A program made the position numbers and the translations under genes. Positions 31,858 through 40,329 of a DNA stretch of 64,000 bases are shown here, piece after piece (the stretch's first letter is position 1; each line of letters opens with the position of its first letter). The notes below the pieces were generated by a model. That model worked only from the letters and a program-made list of their open reading frames with translations. It searched no databases and was not told the DNA's origin. The stretch is from Ruania rhizosphaerae. GTDB taxonomy: Bacteria; Actinomycetota; Actinomycetes; Actinomycetales; Beutenbergiaceae. The DNA lies in the NCBI RefSeq assembly GCF_009805705.1, contig NZ_VSMB01000012.1:1-64000 (forward strand). Reading direction: 5' to 3'.

Positions 31858-32835
31858 TCAGCGCGCAGCCGCGAGGGTCTCTGCTGAATCCGCCCACCCC
31901 GGGTCGTGACCGACAGGTACGAACGCCAGCGTGTACCAGAGCACGAGCACATCCCACCAGTGCTTCTCAGGCGGGCTCAGACGCCGCACCGTTTCGTAAC
32001 CCGCGAGGAACTGTGCGTGCACCTCCGGCGAGACTGGTCCCCAGTCGTGGAATCGCGTTCCGAGCAGCACGGCCGATCGTGCTAGTTCGTCGACGCAATG
32101 ATCGCGCCGGATCTCTTCGAAATCGAGTACACCGACGACGGACGAGCCTGAGCACAGGACGTTCGCGGAACGGAAGTCTCCATGCACGAGTTGAGGGACG
32201 TCGTCGAGAACGCGCGCGGAGGCTACGAGCCTGCGCAGCCGCCTGCTGGGGAGGCTTGGGCACATGCGGCTTCTCCGACTCCAGCCAGCATGCCATTCGT
32301 GACGCAACCGGCACGAGAGTTTCGCTCTGCGCAAGGGAGTATTCGACATCGGGGGATCGACGGAGCGCACGATGCAGTTCAGCCAGCGTCGCCCCTGCGG
32401 CGCGGACCTGCTCAGGATGGGCGACATCGAGCATCGTCCCGTCGATGACATGCTGCAGGGCCATCGACACGCCATCCAACTCGACCTGCACTGCGCCATG
32501 GCGCAGTGCACCGGTGCGGAGACCGGCAGACCTTCGCCATCGAGCCACTGCGTGAGACGCGCGACCCGGGACAAGCGCGGGAACAGCTTCGACGCGGCCG
32601 ACCACTTGGCGATGAGCGCACCCGAGGTGGTCGTCAGCCAAGCCAGCGCGTTGTGGTCGCTCATCACGACGCGGTCGCAAGACTCAATGATCACGTCCCA
32701 GTACGTCGCCAGCGTGACGCGCAGCCAACCATCGACCGCGTCGGCATCCGCGAACCCGAATCGCTGCGCCAACGTCTGCTCCGGGTCACAGGATTCCCAC
32801 AGCATCTCCAGCCGGGGTCCCCGGTGGCGTTCCAT
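31858..32835 (-). CDS. APH-family phosphotransferase with two compensating frameshifts
   Basis: One frame stays open for 325 residues. The ends look like a normal phosphotransferase: MLWESCDPEQTLAQRFGF... and VPQLVHGDFRSANVL with VVGVLDFEEIRRDHCVDELA. The middle (about residues 110-200) is Cys/Ser/Arg-rich and unlike the family, while the expected sequence (VQVELDGVSMALQHVIDGTM, then VRAAGATLAELHRAL) lies in a second reverse frame. Two indels, near 32477-32515 and near 32243-32258 at a G-run, restore the frame. Either a decayed gene still making a protein or sequence errors. Confidence 0.6.
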   Translation of the reverse strand: MERHRGPRLEMLWESCDPEQTLAQRFGFADADAVDGWLRVTLATYWDVIIESCDRVVMSDHNALAWLTTTSGALIAKWSAASKLFPRLSRVARLTQWLDGEGLPVSAPVHCAMAQCRSSWMACRWPCSMSSTGRCSMSPILSRSAPQGRRWLNCIVRSVDPPMSNTPLRRAKLSCRLRHEWHAGWSRRSRMCPSLPSRRLRRLVASARVLDDVPQLVHGDFRSANVLCSGSSVVGVLDFEEIRRDHCVDELARSAVLLGTRFHDWGPVSPEVHAQFLAGYETVRRLSPPEKHWWDVLVLWYTLAFVPVGHDPGWADSAETLAAAR

Positions 32836-32878
32836 GGCGCCATCTCAGCACAGACCCAGAGACTTCTCCGCCTCGCCG

Positions 32879-32892
32879 ATAATGTACATTAT
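32879..32892. promoter_or_regulatory. 14-bp perfect palindrome
   Basis: ataatgtacattat, AT-rich in a GC-rich setting, 44-57 bp upstream of the frameshifted phosphotransferase start. A typical size for a dimeric repressor site, possibly overlapping a promoter. Confidence 0.4.
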
Positions 32893-33009
32893 GTCATCCT
32901 GCTCTGGCTGCTCCAGTACTGGATGAGTCGCACCTGCCCCCTACCCGACCCCACCCTGAGACGGCACGAGACCTCGTTGGCAGTACACGAGTCTGTGTCA
33001 ACCGGCTAC

Positions 33010-33522
33010 CTACAAGGGCCGCACCATCAGCAGGCTCTTCCCGTGCGTGCTCTCGGCACCGGAGGGTCCTGCGGACCGGAACCCTAGCTTCTCCAGCACT
33101 CGTCGTGAGGCAACGTTCCAGTCCCAGACCGTTGCACGCAACCGTCGATAGCCCGACCCGCTCGCCCACGCCACGACCGCCTGAGCTGCCTCCGTGGCAT
33201 AGCCACGGTTGTGCACCGCTTGGAGCAGCTCGAACGCCAACTCGGGATCCTCGGGTGCGCCCTCGTCCATCAGAAGGCCGCAATAGCCGATAGCGTCTCC
33301 CCCGTCCTTGCGCACCACTGCCAAGAGACGCTGTTGAGCATCGGTCGTAGCCGTAGCCCGGATCTGAGCTTCGATGTCCGCAATGCCCGGACGCCCGTCC
33401 GGGCTCAGTCGCCGATGTGCTGGTACGCGCGGATCGCGCTCGGTCCATAGTCGGCGGAACACCGATGCGTCGTCGACTCGCTGCCGCCGCAGAATGAGCC
33501 GCTCGGTCGTTATGCTGTTCAT
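33010..33522 (-). CDS. GNAT acetyltransferase (RimJ/RimL-like)
   Basis: 170 residues from ATG 33522 (MNSITTERLILRRQRVDD, the typical opening of RimJ-type N-acetyltransferases). The acetyl-CoA region is ELAFELLQAVHNRGYATEAAQAVVAWA, followed by LRATVWDWNVASRRVLEKLGF. The acceptor is unknown. An upstream in-frame ATG at 33567 would add 15 unconserved residues. Confidence 0.87.
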   Translation of the reverse strand: MNSITTERLILRRQRVDDASVFRRLWTERDPRVPAHRRLSPDGRPGIADIEAQIRATATTDAQQRLLAVVRKDGGDAIGYCGLLMDEGAPEDPELAFELLQAVHNRGYATEAAQAVVAWASGSGYRRLRATVWDWNVASRRVLEKLGFRSAGPSGAESTHGKSLLMVRPL

Positions 33523-33611
33523 CCCCGACGGGAAGGGTGCAGTCACTGTCTCCCCCGCTCCGTCCACCTCGGTGCCTCCGGTATGTCAGCGAGGCATGTC
33601 ATGCTCGGACT

Positions 33612-34877
33612 ATGGCACGAACCTGGTGGTCCATCACTGTAGAACTGCTCGGAGGCCGCGCTGAGGAATTGTGGCCGCCACCCGGGCGAATCTTCGCCGT
33701 CAGACCGACGCACACCTTCGTGCAGTTTGCAGACTCCGTCAACGACGCATTCGCACGCTGGGACCGGTCTCACCTGTCCTTGTTCACCTGCGCCGACGGG
33801 CGGATCGTGACAGACTCCGAAACCGGTGCGGAGCTCGCCAGCGGGATCGGCGGTCCATTGCTCTCACCGCTCGATATCGGGACAACAAGGCTCGCTGATG
33901 TCCTCTCCCCGGGCGAGGAGTTCCAGTTCACCTTCGACCTCGGAGACGACTGGACGCACCGATGCGTCATCGCGGCAGACCGCATCGATCCGCGGGAGGA
34001 ACTGGGCCTCACCCCACGCCTCCCGCTCCCCTTCTGGGGCTGGGGCCAGATCCCGGACCAGTACGGCCGCCGCACAGCCGACGACGACGGACAGTCCCCG
34101 ACTCCCCCACGCCCCTCCCAGCCGCATCCGATGCTTCGTGGTGCCTGGCCGGCCGAGCACCAACTGCCCGAACTCAACCTGCGCGAGGTTCGTGGAGCCA
34201 TCGCACGAGCGGACACCACCACGTTCCTCGCGGCCATCTCCGGTCGCGAGATCGACGACGCGCTCCAGCAGATTGCTGCCGGTCTCCCCCTCGCGCTCCG
34301 CGAGCACCCATCGGACGCTGAGCCCATCACGCTCTCGGTGATCAACCGGCTCTCCTGGCGCGGCAGTACCGGAGACGATGTGCTCGCGGCTGACCTCCTC
34401 GCCCTGCTGCGGCACGAAGAGCCGACCGGACGCTCCGTTCCCGTCGACCTGGACATGCTCAGCAGCGAGCTCGAGCAGTCACCCGATTCCTCCACTGGTT
34501 GCTATCTCGACCTCGACAGCGGCGAGGTCGTCAGCGAGAGCCTGACCGATGCCGCGATGGTCGGGGACGACGCCGCCATCGACGTCGACATCGAGCCCGA
34601 CCGCTGGCTCCGGATCGACAACCCCGGTTCCCGTTCCGGCTGGGCGGACATGCAGGCCTTCGCCGAACGTCAGCGGACGACCGACCTGCGCGATCGCCTC
34701 CAACGAGCAATCGAAGGCACGGGTGCGTTCGGCAGATTCCGGGATGTTGTCGAGGAGGAAGCCCTTGCCGAGCAGTGGCGGGCGTACTCCGCCGACCGTC
34801 GTATCGGACGGTGCCGCGCGCTGCTCGCCGACCATGGGATCCGTGTGCTGCCATCAGCGAAGAGCAGCCACATGTGA
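33612..34877 (+). CDS. pRiA4b ORF-3-like / UPF0158 fusion protein
   Basis: 421 residues. Residues about 1-135 match the plasmid pRiA4b ORF-3 / IS1096 TnpR-type domain (TFVQFADSVNDAFARWDRSHLSLF, then EEFQFTFDLGDDWTHRCVI). A linker and helical region follow, and residues about 295-415 match UPF0158 (GCYLDLDSGEVVSES, DRWLRIDNPGSRSGWADMQAF, AIEGTGAFGRFRDVV). Neither domain has a proven activity; the first is carried by mobile elements but no transposase is adjacent. CATGCT 6 nt before the ATG may be a weak leaderless -10. Confidence 0.8.
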   Translation: MARTWWSITVELLGGRAEELWPPPGRIFAVRPTHTFVQFADSVNDAFARWDRSHLSLFTCADGRIVTDSETGAELASGIGGPLLSPLDIGTTRLADVLSPGEEFQFTFDLGDDWTHRCVIAADRIDPREELGLTPRLPLPFWGWGQIPDQYGRRTADDDGQSPTPPRPSQPHPMLRGAWPAEHQLPELNLREVRGAIARADTTTFLAAISGREIDDALQQIAAGLPLALREHPSDAEPITLSVINRLSWRGSTGDDVLAADLLALLRHEEPTGRSVPVDLDMLSSELEQSPDSSTGCYLDLDSGEVVSESLTDAAMVGDDAAIDVDIEPDRWLRIDNPGSRSGWADMQAFAERQRTTDLRDRLQRAIEGTGAFGRFRDVVEEEALAEQWRAYSADRRIGRCRALLADHGIRVLPSAKSSHM

Positions 34878-34938
34878 CGAACTGCGGACAACCACGCGCT
34901 CCACTCCCCTACGCGCGACCTGACGATCGCCGGCTCCG

Positions 34939-34944
34939 TATGCT
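34939..34944 (+). promoter_or_regulatory. -10 element (TATGCT) for the two-component operon
   Basis: TATGCT ends 6 nt before the response regulator ATG at 34951. Confidence 0.5.
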
Positions 34945-34950
34945 GAACAG

Positions 34951-35682
34951 ATGCAGCCGACCGCCCACGACGAGGACGCCGGTCTCATCGACCGGCGCGT
35001 CCTGGTGGTCGAGGACGACCCCACCGTGCTGGAGATCGTCACCACCTACCTTGAGGCAGCAGGATTCCTCGTGGACCAGGCGACCGACGGCATCGCCGCG
35101 GTACAGCGCGCCGAAGAGTGCCACCCCGATCTGATCATCCTGGATCGGATGCTTCCCGGGATCGACGGGCTTGAGGTCAGCAGGCGCATTCGGTCAATCT
35201 CTCGAACGCCCGTACTCATGCTCACTGCCCTCGGCACCACCGACGACCGGATCGACGGCCTCGAAGCAGGGGCCGACGACTATCTCGCCAAACCGTTCTC
35301 CCCGCGGGAACTCGTGCTGCGGGTGCGATCCATCCTGCGTCGCACGATCAACGAGGACACTCCCGAGGTGCCGTTCGATGCCGGACCGTTCCACCTGGAT
35401 GTCGCTGCACGCACGGTGAGCAAGAACGGAACGGACCTGGCCCTGTCCACGCGCGAGTTCGACCTGCTCGCCTACCTCCTCAAGCACCCCCACCAGGCGT
35501 TCGGGCGCGATCAGCTGCTCCGCGCCGTCTGGGGTTGGGAGTTCGGCGACCTCTCCACGATCACGGTGACCGTCCGCCGTCTGCGGGAGAAGATCGAGAA
35601 CGACCCCGCCTCCCCCACCATCCTCGTCACGGTCTGGGGCGTGGGCTACCGCCTCGACATCTCTGAAGAGAAGACACCATGA
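34951..35682 (+). CDS. OmpR-family response regulator
   Basis: 243 residues. Receiver domain RVLVVEDDPTVLEIVTTYLEAAGF with phosphoacceptor D65 (IILDRMLP), T and K at MLTALG and LAKPFSPREL. The winged-helix output has STREFDLLAYLLKHPHQAFGRDQLLRAVWGWEF and TVTVRRLREKIENDP. Its kinase partner follows with an ATGA overlap. The stimulus is not evident. Confidence 0.94.
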   Translation: MQPTAHDEDAGLIDRRVLVVEDDPTVLEIVTTYLEAAGFLVDQATDGIAAVQRAEECHPDLIILDRMLPGIDGLEVSRRIRSISRTPVLMLTALGTTDDRIDGLEAGADDYLAKPFSPRELVLRVRSILRRTINEDTPEVPFDAGPFHLDVAARTVSKNGTDLALSTREFDLLAYLLKHPHQAFGRDQLLRAVWGWEFGDLSTITVTVRRLREKIENDPASPTILVTVWGVGYRLDISEEKTP

Positions 35683-36827
35683 TCCCGTTGCCCGAACTCG
35701 CGGTCATCGTTGCCGTCTGCCTCGCCTGCTCGGCCTGCGTCGGCCTCCTGGGTCTGGTCGCCCTGCGCCTCGCCCGCCGCGCCCCGATGGGGGTGCGGCT
35801 GATGATCGTAGCCGCCACCGGCGTGCTCTCGGTCGTCGCGGGGATGGTGGCGATCGCCCAGGGCATGTACATCTCCGAGCACGATCTCACCGTACTGCTC
35901 TGGGTTGCGCTCACGGCAGCCCTCAGCTCGTTCGGGGTGGCCTATGCCCTCAGCAGGCTCTTCGCAAGGGAGGCAGCCGACCTGCGCCGTATGGCACGGG
36001 CGATCGGTTCGGGCGAGCGCGTTGAACGGGCCGGCCGCCCGGGCGATCACTCCGAGCTCGCTCGCCTCGCTGACGATCTCACCGAGACCAGCCGCAGACT
36101 TGATGAGGCGAAGGCCGAGTTGGTCGCCGTCGACGCTTCGCGACGAGAGCTGTTTGCCTGGATCTCCCACGATCTGCGCACCCCGTTGGCCGGGCTGCGG
36201 GCGATGGCTGAGGCACTCGAGGATGGGATGGTCGCAGATCCCGGCAGGTACCACCGGCAGATCCGGTCGCAGGTCGACCAGCTCTCGGGAATGGTGGACG
36301 ATCTGTTCGAGCTGGCCACGATCGAATCCGGCACCCTCCGCCTGCAGACCGAGCAGGTGGACCTGTACGACCTTGCCTCTGACGCCGTCGCAGACCTCAG
36401 GCCCGTCGCTGACGCACACGCGGTCACCCTTCATGCCCACGGTGGTTCCGGCCCAGTGGTACTCGCCGACCCGCGAGAACTCTCCCGGGTGGTGAAGAAC
36501 CTGCTGATGAATGCCATCCAGCACTCCCCGACCGAATCTCAGGTGCGTGTCGAAACCACTCTCGACGGCGGCACCCACGCCGTCCTGAGCGTCACCGACG
36601 CCGGTGCCGGCATCCCGGAGACAGATCTGGAGCACGTCTTCCGAACCGGCTGGAAAGGCACCGAGTCACGAACGCCCCAGCACAGCTGGGGTCACAGCGC
36701 CGGCGCAGGACTCGGGCTGGCCATCGTGCGCGGGATCGTGGAAGCACACCACGGTCAGGTTCGCGCCACCAACGTCGCGCGAGGTGCCCGTTTCGAGGTC
36801 CGGCTGCCGCCACAGCCCCGTCACTGA
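35679..36827 (+). CDS. sensor histidine kinase
   Basis: 382 residues. Two or three N-terminal membrane helices with only a short extracytoplasmic part, a HAMP-like linker (about 90-155), the HisKA H box FAWISHDLRTPLAGL (H164), and HATPase motifs NLLMNAIQHSP, DAGAGIPETDLEHVFRTGWKG and GLGLAIVRGIVEAHHG. The minimal sensor suggests an intramembrane-sensing kinase. Coupled to the OmpR-type regulator. Confidence 0.93.
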   Translation: MIPLPELAVIVAVCLACSACVGLLGLVALRLARRAPMGVRLMIVAATGVLSVVAGMVAIAQGMYISEHDLTVLLWVALTAALSSFGVAYALSRLFAREAADLRRMARAIGSGERVERAGRPGDHSELARLADDLTETSRRLDEAKAELVAVDASRRELFAWISHDLRTPLAGLRAMAEALEDGMVADPGRYHRQIRSQVDQLSGMVDDLFELATIESGTLRLQTEQVDLYDLASDAVADLRPVADAHAVTLHAHGGSGPVVLADPRELSRVVKNLLMNAIQHSPTESQVRVETTLDGGTHAVLSVTDAGAGIPETDLEHVFRTGWKGTESRTPQHSWGHSAGAGLGLAIVRGIVEAHHGQVRATNVARGARFEVRLPPQPRH

Positions 36828-36853
36828 CGCCTCGGAAGCGACCCCGCGACGCC

Positions 36854-37474
36854 CTATTCGAACAGTGCCGGATCTCCCGCCCCATAACGGAGAATCTCCG
36901 CGACGCCGTCTGACAGATCGACGACGGTGGTCGGCTCGTCGTCACACTCCCCCGCATCGATCACGGCGTCCAGGCTGTTGTCGAGGTCCTCCTTGATCTG
37001 CCAACCGTCGGTCAAGGGCCGCTCCTGGTCAGGCAGCAGGAGGGTGCTGGACAGAAGCGGCTCACCGATCTCGGCCAGCAACGCATGCACCACTGTGTGA
37101 TCCGGTATGCGCACACCCACGGTCTTCTTCTTCGGATGCAGCAACCGTCGCGGTACATCTTTGGTGGCCGGCAGGATGAACGTGTAGCGGCCCGGTGTGG
37201 CGGCCTTCACCGCACGAAAGACGGCATTGTCCACGTGCACGAACTTGCCGAGCTGAGCGAAATCGGCACACACGAGTGTGAAATGGTGCCGTTCGTCGAG
37301 CCGACGTAGATCCAGGATTCGCTGCTTGGCCTGGGGATTGCCGAGCTGAGCGCCGACGGCGTAGCCCGAGTCGGTCGGATAGGCCACCAAGCCGCCGTCT
37401 CGGATGATCTCCGCCACCTGGCGGATCGACCGGGGCTGCGGGTTGACCGGGTGAACATCGAAGTATCGCGCCAT
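36854..37474 (-). CDS. YciO/Sua5/YrdC-family protein (YciO type)
   Basis: 206 residues of the YrdC fold: RQVAEIIRDGGLVAYPTDSGYAVGAQLGNPQAKQRILDLRRLDERHHFTLVCADFAQLGKFVHV and the C-terminal STLLLPD and VDLSDGVAEILRYGAGD. It lacks the KRxx/SxN signature spacing of true TsaC enzymes and is closer to YciO, whose role is less clear than that of threonylcarbamoyl-AMP synthase. The second in-frame ATG (37474) is used, with gtggag just upstream. Confidence 0.88.
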   Translation of the reverse strand: MARYFDVHPVNPQPRSIRQVAEIIRDGGLVAYPTDSGYAVGAQLGNPQAKQRILDLRRLDERHHFTLVCADFAQLGKFVHVDNAVFRAVKAATPGRYTFILPATKDVPRRLLHPKKKTVGVRIPDHTVVHALLAEIGEPLLSSTLLLPDQERPLTDGWQIKEDLDNSLDAVIDAGECDDEPTTVVDLSDGVAEILRYGAGDPALFE

Positions 37475-37594
37475 ACTCCACCTTAAGCATCCCGCGGCGG
37501 TATTCGCTCGACCGACAACGGGCACGTCCTGTCGCACGCCCGCACCATTCTTGATCGAAGCGCGCACTCCAGTGCGGGTGGCAGCGGGGCAGAC

Positions 37595-38176
37595 TCAGCC
37601 GATGCGACGGGCGGCGCGACGCTTCGCAAGCTCGTCGTCGACCGAGGCCTGAGCCTCGTCCTCCGCCTTCTCGGTGGGCAACTCGGCGAGGCTTCCCTCA
37701 ACTTCGCGCCACACGCGGCCGACGGCGATACCGAAGACGCCCTGACCACCCTGCACCAGATCGAACACCTCATCGGCGGACGTGCACTCGTAGACCGAGG
37801 CGCCATCACTCATGAGCGTGATCTGGGCGAGGTCGTCCACGCCACGTTCGCGCAGATGCTCGACGGCCGAGCGAATCTGCTGCAGCGACACACCAGTGTC
37901 CAGCAATCGCTTGATGACCTTGATGACAAGAATGTCCCGGAAACTGTACAGCCGGTGGGTCCCTGAGCCCGTCGCCGGCCGGATGCTGGGTTGAACCAGA
38001 CCAGTCCGTGCCCAGTAGTCCAACTGCCGGTAGGTGATCCCCGCGGCACGGCACGCGGTCGGGCCACGATAGCCGGTCGTGGTGTCCAGGTCCGGCAGGG
38101 TGTCGCCGAACAGCATCCCCTGGGCCCGCTGCGGGATGCCTGGGGTGGCGTCCGCCTGTGCGTCGCTGCCGCTCAC
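37595..38176 (-). CDS. MerR-family regulator, Rv1830-like
   Basis: 193 residues: GYRGPTACRAAGITYRQLDYWARTGLVQPSIRPATGSGTHRLYSFRDILVIKVIKRLLDTGVSLQQIRSAVEHLRE is the MerR HTH with a variant effector half. It ends the garA-ftsR-DUF151-merR block conserved from Mycobacterium (Rv1827-Rv1830) to Corynebacterium. GTG start with ggagaagg upstream. A C-terminal charged tail may mediate dimerisation. Confidence 0.9.
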   Translation of the reverse strand: MSGSDAQADATPGIPQRAQGMLFGDTLPDLDTTTGYRGPTACRAAGITYRQLDYWARTGLVQPSIRPATGSGTHRLYSFRDILVIKVIKRLLDTGVSLQQIRSAVEHLRERGVDDLAQITLMSDGASVYECTSADEVFDLVQGGQGVFGIAVGRVWREVEGSLAELPTEKAEDEAQASVDDELAKRRAARRIG

Positions 38177-38266
38177 GCCTTCTCCATTCTCATACCGGAC
38201 TTACACCACTGTACTCCGTGGCGCCCGACGACGGTGGTCTGAGGTCAGATCGACCTTCCGAAGACG

Positions 38267-38295
38267 ACGCTATTGGTATGGGAGGTCAGGGTCAA
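38267..38295 (-). promoter_or_regulatory. sigma70-type promoter for the Rv1830-like gene
   Basis: On the reverse strand TTGACC, a 17-nt spacer, TAGCGT, about 90 nt upstream of the GTG at 38176. Confidence 0.45.
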
Positions 38296-38368
38296 CGACA
38301 TGCGCCCCGAAGCGTGTCGGCGTGTCGGACGCGGCGAGTCTTACCCTCGAGTTCAGCTTAAGAGTTGG

Positions 38369-38908
38369 TCACGATCGGTCGTCGCCGCCGTCGGAGAAGT
38401 CCTCGGGATCGACCGAGTCGAGGAACGATCGGAACTCCGCAACCCGCTCCTCGGCCTCATCGGTACCGAGGGTCCCGGTGAGGTGGACGTGCTCGCGGTC
38501 GTCCTCGTCGACGTCGAGCACCACTGCCGCTTCCTCAAGCACAGCATCGGCGCACCAAACCTCGACTCCGGCCCGCAATCCGACTGCAATCGCATCTGAG
38601 GCACGCGAGTCCACCCGGCTACCGTTGCTCAGCAGAATCTCGGCGATGAAGGTGCCCTCGCGCAGCTCGGTGATCGCCACCCGTTCAACCTTTGTGCCGG
38701 TGGCCTCCACGCACGCAAGAAGCAGGTCATGGGTTCCCGGCCGCGGCATCGGCATCCCAGCCTGCACTGTCGCGATGGCGACGGCCTCGTGCGGTCCGAT
38801 GACGATGGGTAGCGAACGCGGCCCCTCATGCTCGTTGAGCAACACGAGAACCTCGTGCTCAGGCGCATTCAACCGCACCCGCACTCCGAGAACTTCCATC
38901 TGTCGCAC
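38369..38908 (-). CDS. bifunctional nuclease-domain protein (DUF151), Rv1829-like
   Basis: 179 residues: MEVLGVRVRLNAPEHEVLVLLNEHEGPRSLPIVIGPHEAVAIA, and SDAIAVGLRAGVEVWCADAVLEEA match the BFN/DUF151 family, which shows DNase and RNase activity in plants and a thermophile; the bacterial role is unsettled. The acidic C-terminal tail is typical of actinobacterial members. The GTG at 38908 is set by TAGCGT 6 nt upstream. Confidence 0.9.
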   Translation of the reverse strand: MRQMEVLGVRVRLNAPEHEVLVLLNEHEGPRSLPIVIGPHEAVAIATVQAGMPMPRPGTHDLLLACVEATGTKVERVAITELREGTFIAEILLSNGSRVDSRASDAIAVGLRAGVEVWCADAVLEEAAVVLDVDEDDREHVHLTGTLGTDEAEERVAEFRSFLDSVDPEDFSDGGDDRS

Positions 38909-38914
38909 GCCACC

Positions 38915-38920
38915 ACGCTA
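38915..38920 (-). promoter_or_regulatory. -10 element (TAGCGT) for the DUF151 gene
   Basis: On the reverse strand TAGCGT ends 6 nt before GTG 38908. Confidence 0.5.
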
Positions 38921-38966
38921 CGCCGCACATGCCTCACGTGCGAACCTCCCCCGGCGGGTGGCCCGG

Positions 38967-39719
38967 TCATTCCATCCGATCCACACCGGCGCCCAGGAGC
39001 GCCGTGTGCAACGAGGTCATCGTGCGGGCGAGCTCTGTCGCCATAGCGTGCGACTTGGCCCGCGAACCGCTCGCTGAGGGTCCCGTGCGCTGGGAACGCA
39101 CAGGGGCGACGATCTGCTCCACCAGGTCGAGCTGGCGTTCGGCCGCGCTACGTAGCGTCCGCAGATGCCGATCGTCGATGCCATGAGCGGCGAGCTCGTC
39201 GGCGAGCCGGACGATCTCGACCGCGCCGCCGGGATACTTCCCAGCAGCATCGGCCACCAGCAGACCGGTCGCGGTGAGCGCGGCAATCCGGTCCACACTG
39301 CACCCAGCCTGCTCAGCCACCTGCTCGGCTGTCAGCCGCCCGTGAGGCGCGGGGTCGGCAACGAGGTCTCCGTCCTCGGTCACCACACGTGCACCGGGCG
39401 CTGGGACGTCTGCTCCCCCGGCGTCGAGGTCAGCAAGTCGTTCCCGGATCACCTTCCAGGGCAGGAAGGAGTCCCGCTGCGCCGCCAGGGCGAACCGTAA
39501 CCGTTCCACGTCGGCCAGAGAGTAGCGCCGGTAGCCGGACGGAGTACGGTGCGGACTCACCAAGCCTTGATCTTCGAGGAATCGGACCTTCGACACCGAG
39601 ATCGCCGGGAACTCACGCTTGAGCGCCGACAGTGCGCCGCTGATGTTCATCGTCGGTGTGCGCGACACACCGAACGGCCAACTCGGGGCGTCCTCCTCGC
39701 GGGCGGCAGCTGAACTCAC
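38967..39719 (-). CDS. ftsR: MerR-family regulator FtsR (Rv1828-like)
   Basis: 250 residues. The N-terminal MerR HTH is ISVSKVRFLEDQGLVSPHRTPSGYRRYSLADVERLRFALAAQRDSFLPWKVIRERL, and a second winged module (LTAEQVAEQAGCSVDRIAALTATGLL) follows near 130. In Corynebacterium the orthologue activates ftsZ and is needed for normal growth. The start overlaps the garA stop (ATGA), so the two are coexpressed. Confidence 0.9.
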   Translation of the reverse strand: MSSAAAREEDAPSWPFGVSRTPTMNISGALSALKREFPAISVSKVRFLEDQGLVSPHRTPSGYRRYSLADVERLRFALAAQRDSFLPWKVIRERLADLDAGGADVPAPGARVVTEDGDLVADPAPHGRLTAEQVAEQAGCSVDRIAALTATGLLVADAAGKYPGGAVEIVRLADELAAHGIDDRHLRTLRSAAERQLDLVEQIVAPVRSQRTGPSASGSRAKSHAMATELARTMTSLHTALLGAGVDRME

Positions 39720-40219
39720 TGGCCCAGGTCGCCCGTGTGCTCGTCCTGTCCCGCCACTGGGCGTCGCGGGCTCGGATGAAAGGTCAATCGGTACTTGCCG
39801 ATCTGGACCTCGTCCCCTGCTTGGAGCACGGCCTCATCGATGCGCGTACGGTTCACGTAGGTCCCGTTCAGGCTGCCCACATCCCGGACTGTGAAATCAC
39901 CGGCATCGCCGAGGAACTCTGCATGCTTACGCGAAACCGTCACATCGTCCAGGAAGATGTCGGCCGAGGTGTCGCGACCGGCGGTCACTCGCTCGGCATC
40001 GAGCAGGAACCGCGCACCGGCGTTCGGGCCGTGCTGCACGATGAGCAGCGCCGAGGAAGGGGGAAGGGCTTCCACCGCCGCACGGTCCGAGGCGTCGATC
40101 GATCCCGGGACCTGTTCGCCGGCGTCGGCCGGCACGACTCGGCCGAGCGCAGCCGTGGTGTGCGGCGCGGGTCCCTGGTCGGCGTCCTCGCCGCCCTGCC
40201 CGTTCTGCTGCTCGGTCAT
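39716..40219 (-). CDS. garA: FHA-domain regulator GarA/OdhI-like
   Basis: 167 residues. The FHA domain (LIVQHGPNAGARFLLDAERVTAGRDTSADIFLDDVTVSRKHAEFL, SLNGTYVNRTRI) has the phosphothreonine-binding Arg, Ser and Asn. GarA/OdhI inhibits 2-oxoglutarate dehydrogenase and adjusts glutamate metabolism after phosphorylation of an N-terminal ETT motif by Ser/Thr kinases. Here the N-terminus has T21-T22 in PHTTAAL without the usual acidic flank, so phosphocontrol may differ. ggagg lies 7 nt before the ATG. Confidence 0.88.
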   Translation of the reverse strand: MTEQQNGQGGEDADQGPAPHTTAALGRVVPADAGEQVPGSIDASDRAAVEALPPSSALLIVQHGPNAGARFLLDAERVTAGRDTSADIFLDDVTVSRKHAEFLGDAGDFTVRDVGSLNGTYVNRTRIDEAVLQAGDEVQIGKYRLTFHPSPRRPVAGQDEHTGDLGQ

Positions 40220-40329
40220 CCTCGTGCCTCCCCGGTACCTGGCATTCGCTCCCGCCGGGGTGGGCGGGTGCGCGTGGTCGCAGACTCTACCTGCACCACT
40301 CTAGTTCGCCAGGGCGTTGGGCGGGAACG

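Noticed and set aside
31344-32555. 403-residue forward open frame across the paralogue B and phosphotransferase region
   Set aside because: Arg-rich without domain similarity and spans two reverse-strand genes with recognisable motifs.
28473-32835. Aminoglycoside resistance island
   Set aside because: Two APH-fold genes alone do not indicate resistance; neither has a recognisable subclass signature and no mobile genes are near.
33612-34877. Insertion sequence based on the IS1096-type domain
   Set aside because: No transposase, terminal inverted repeats or target duplication were seen around the gene.
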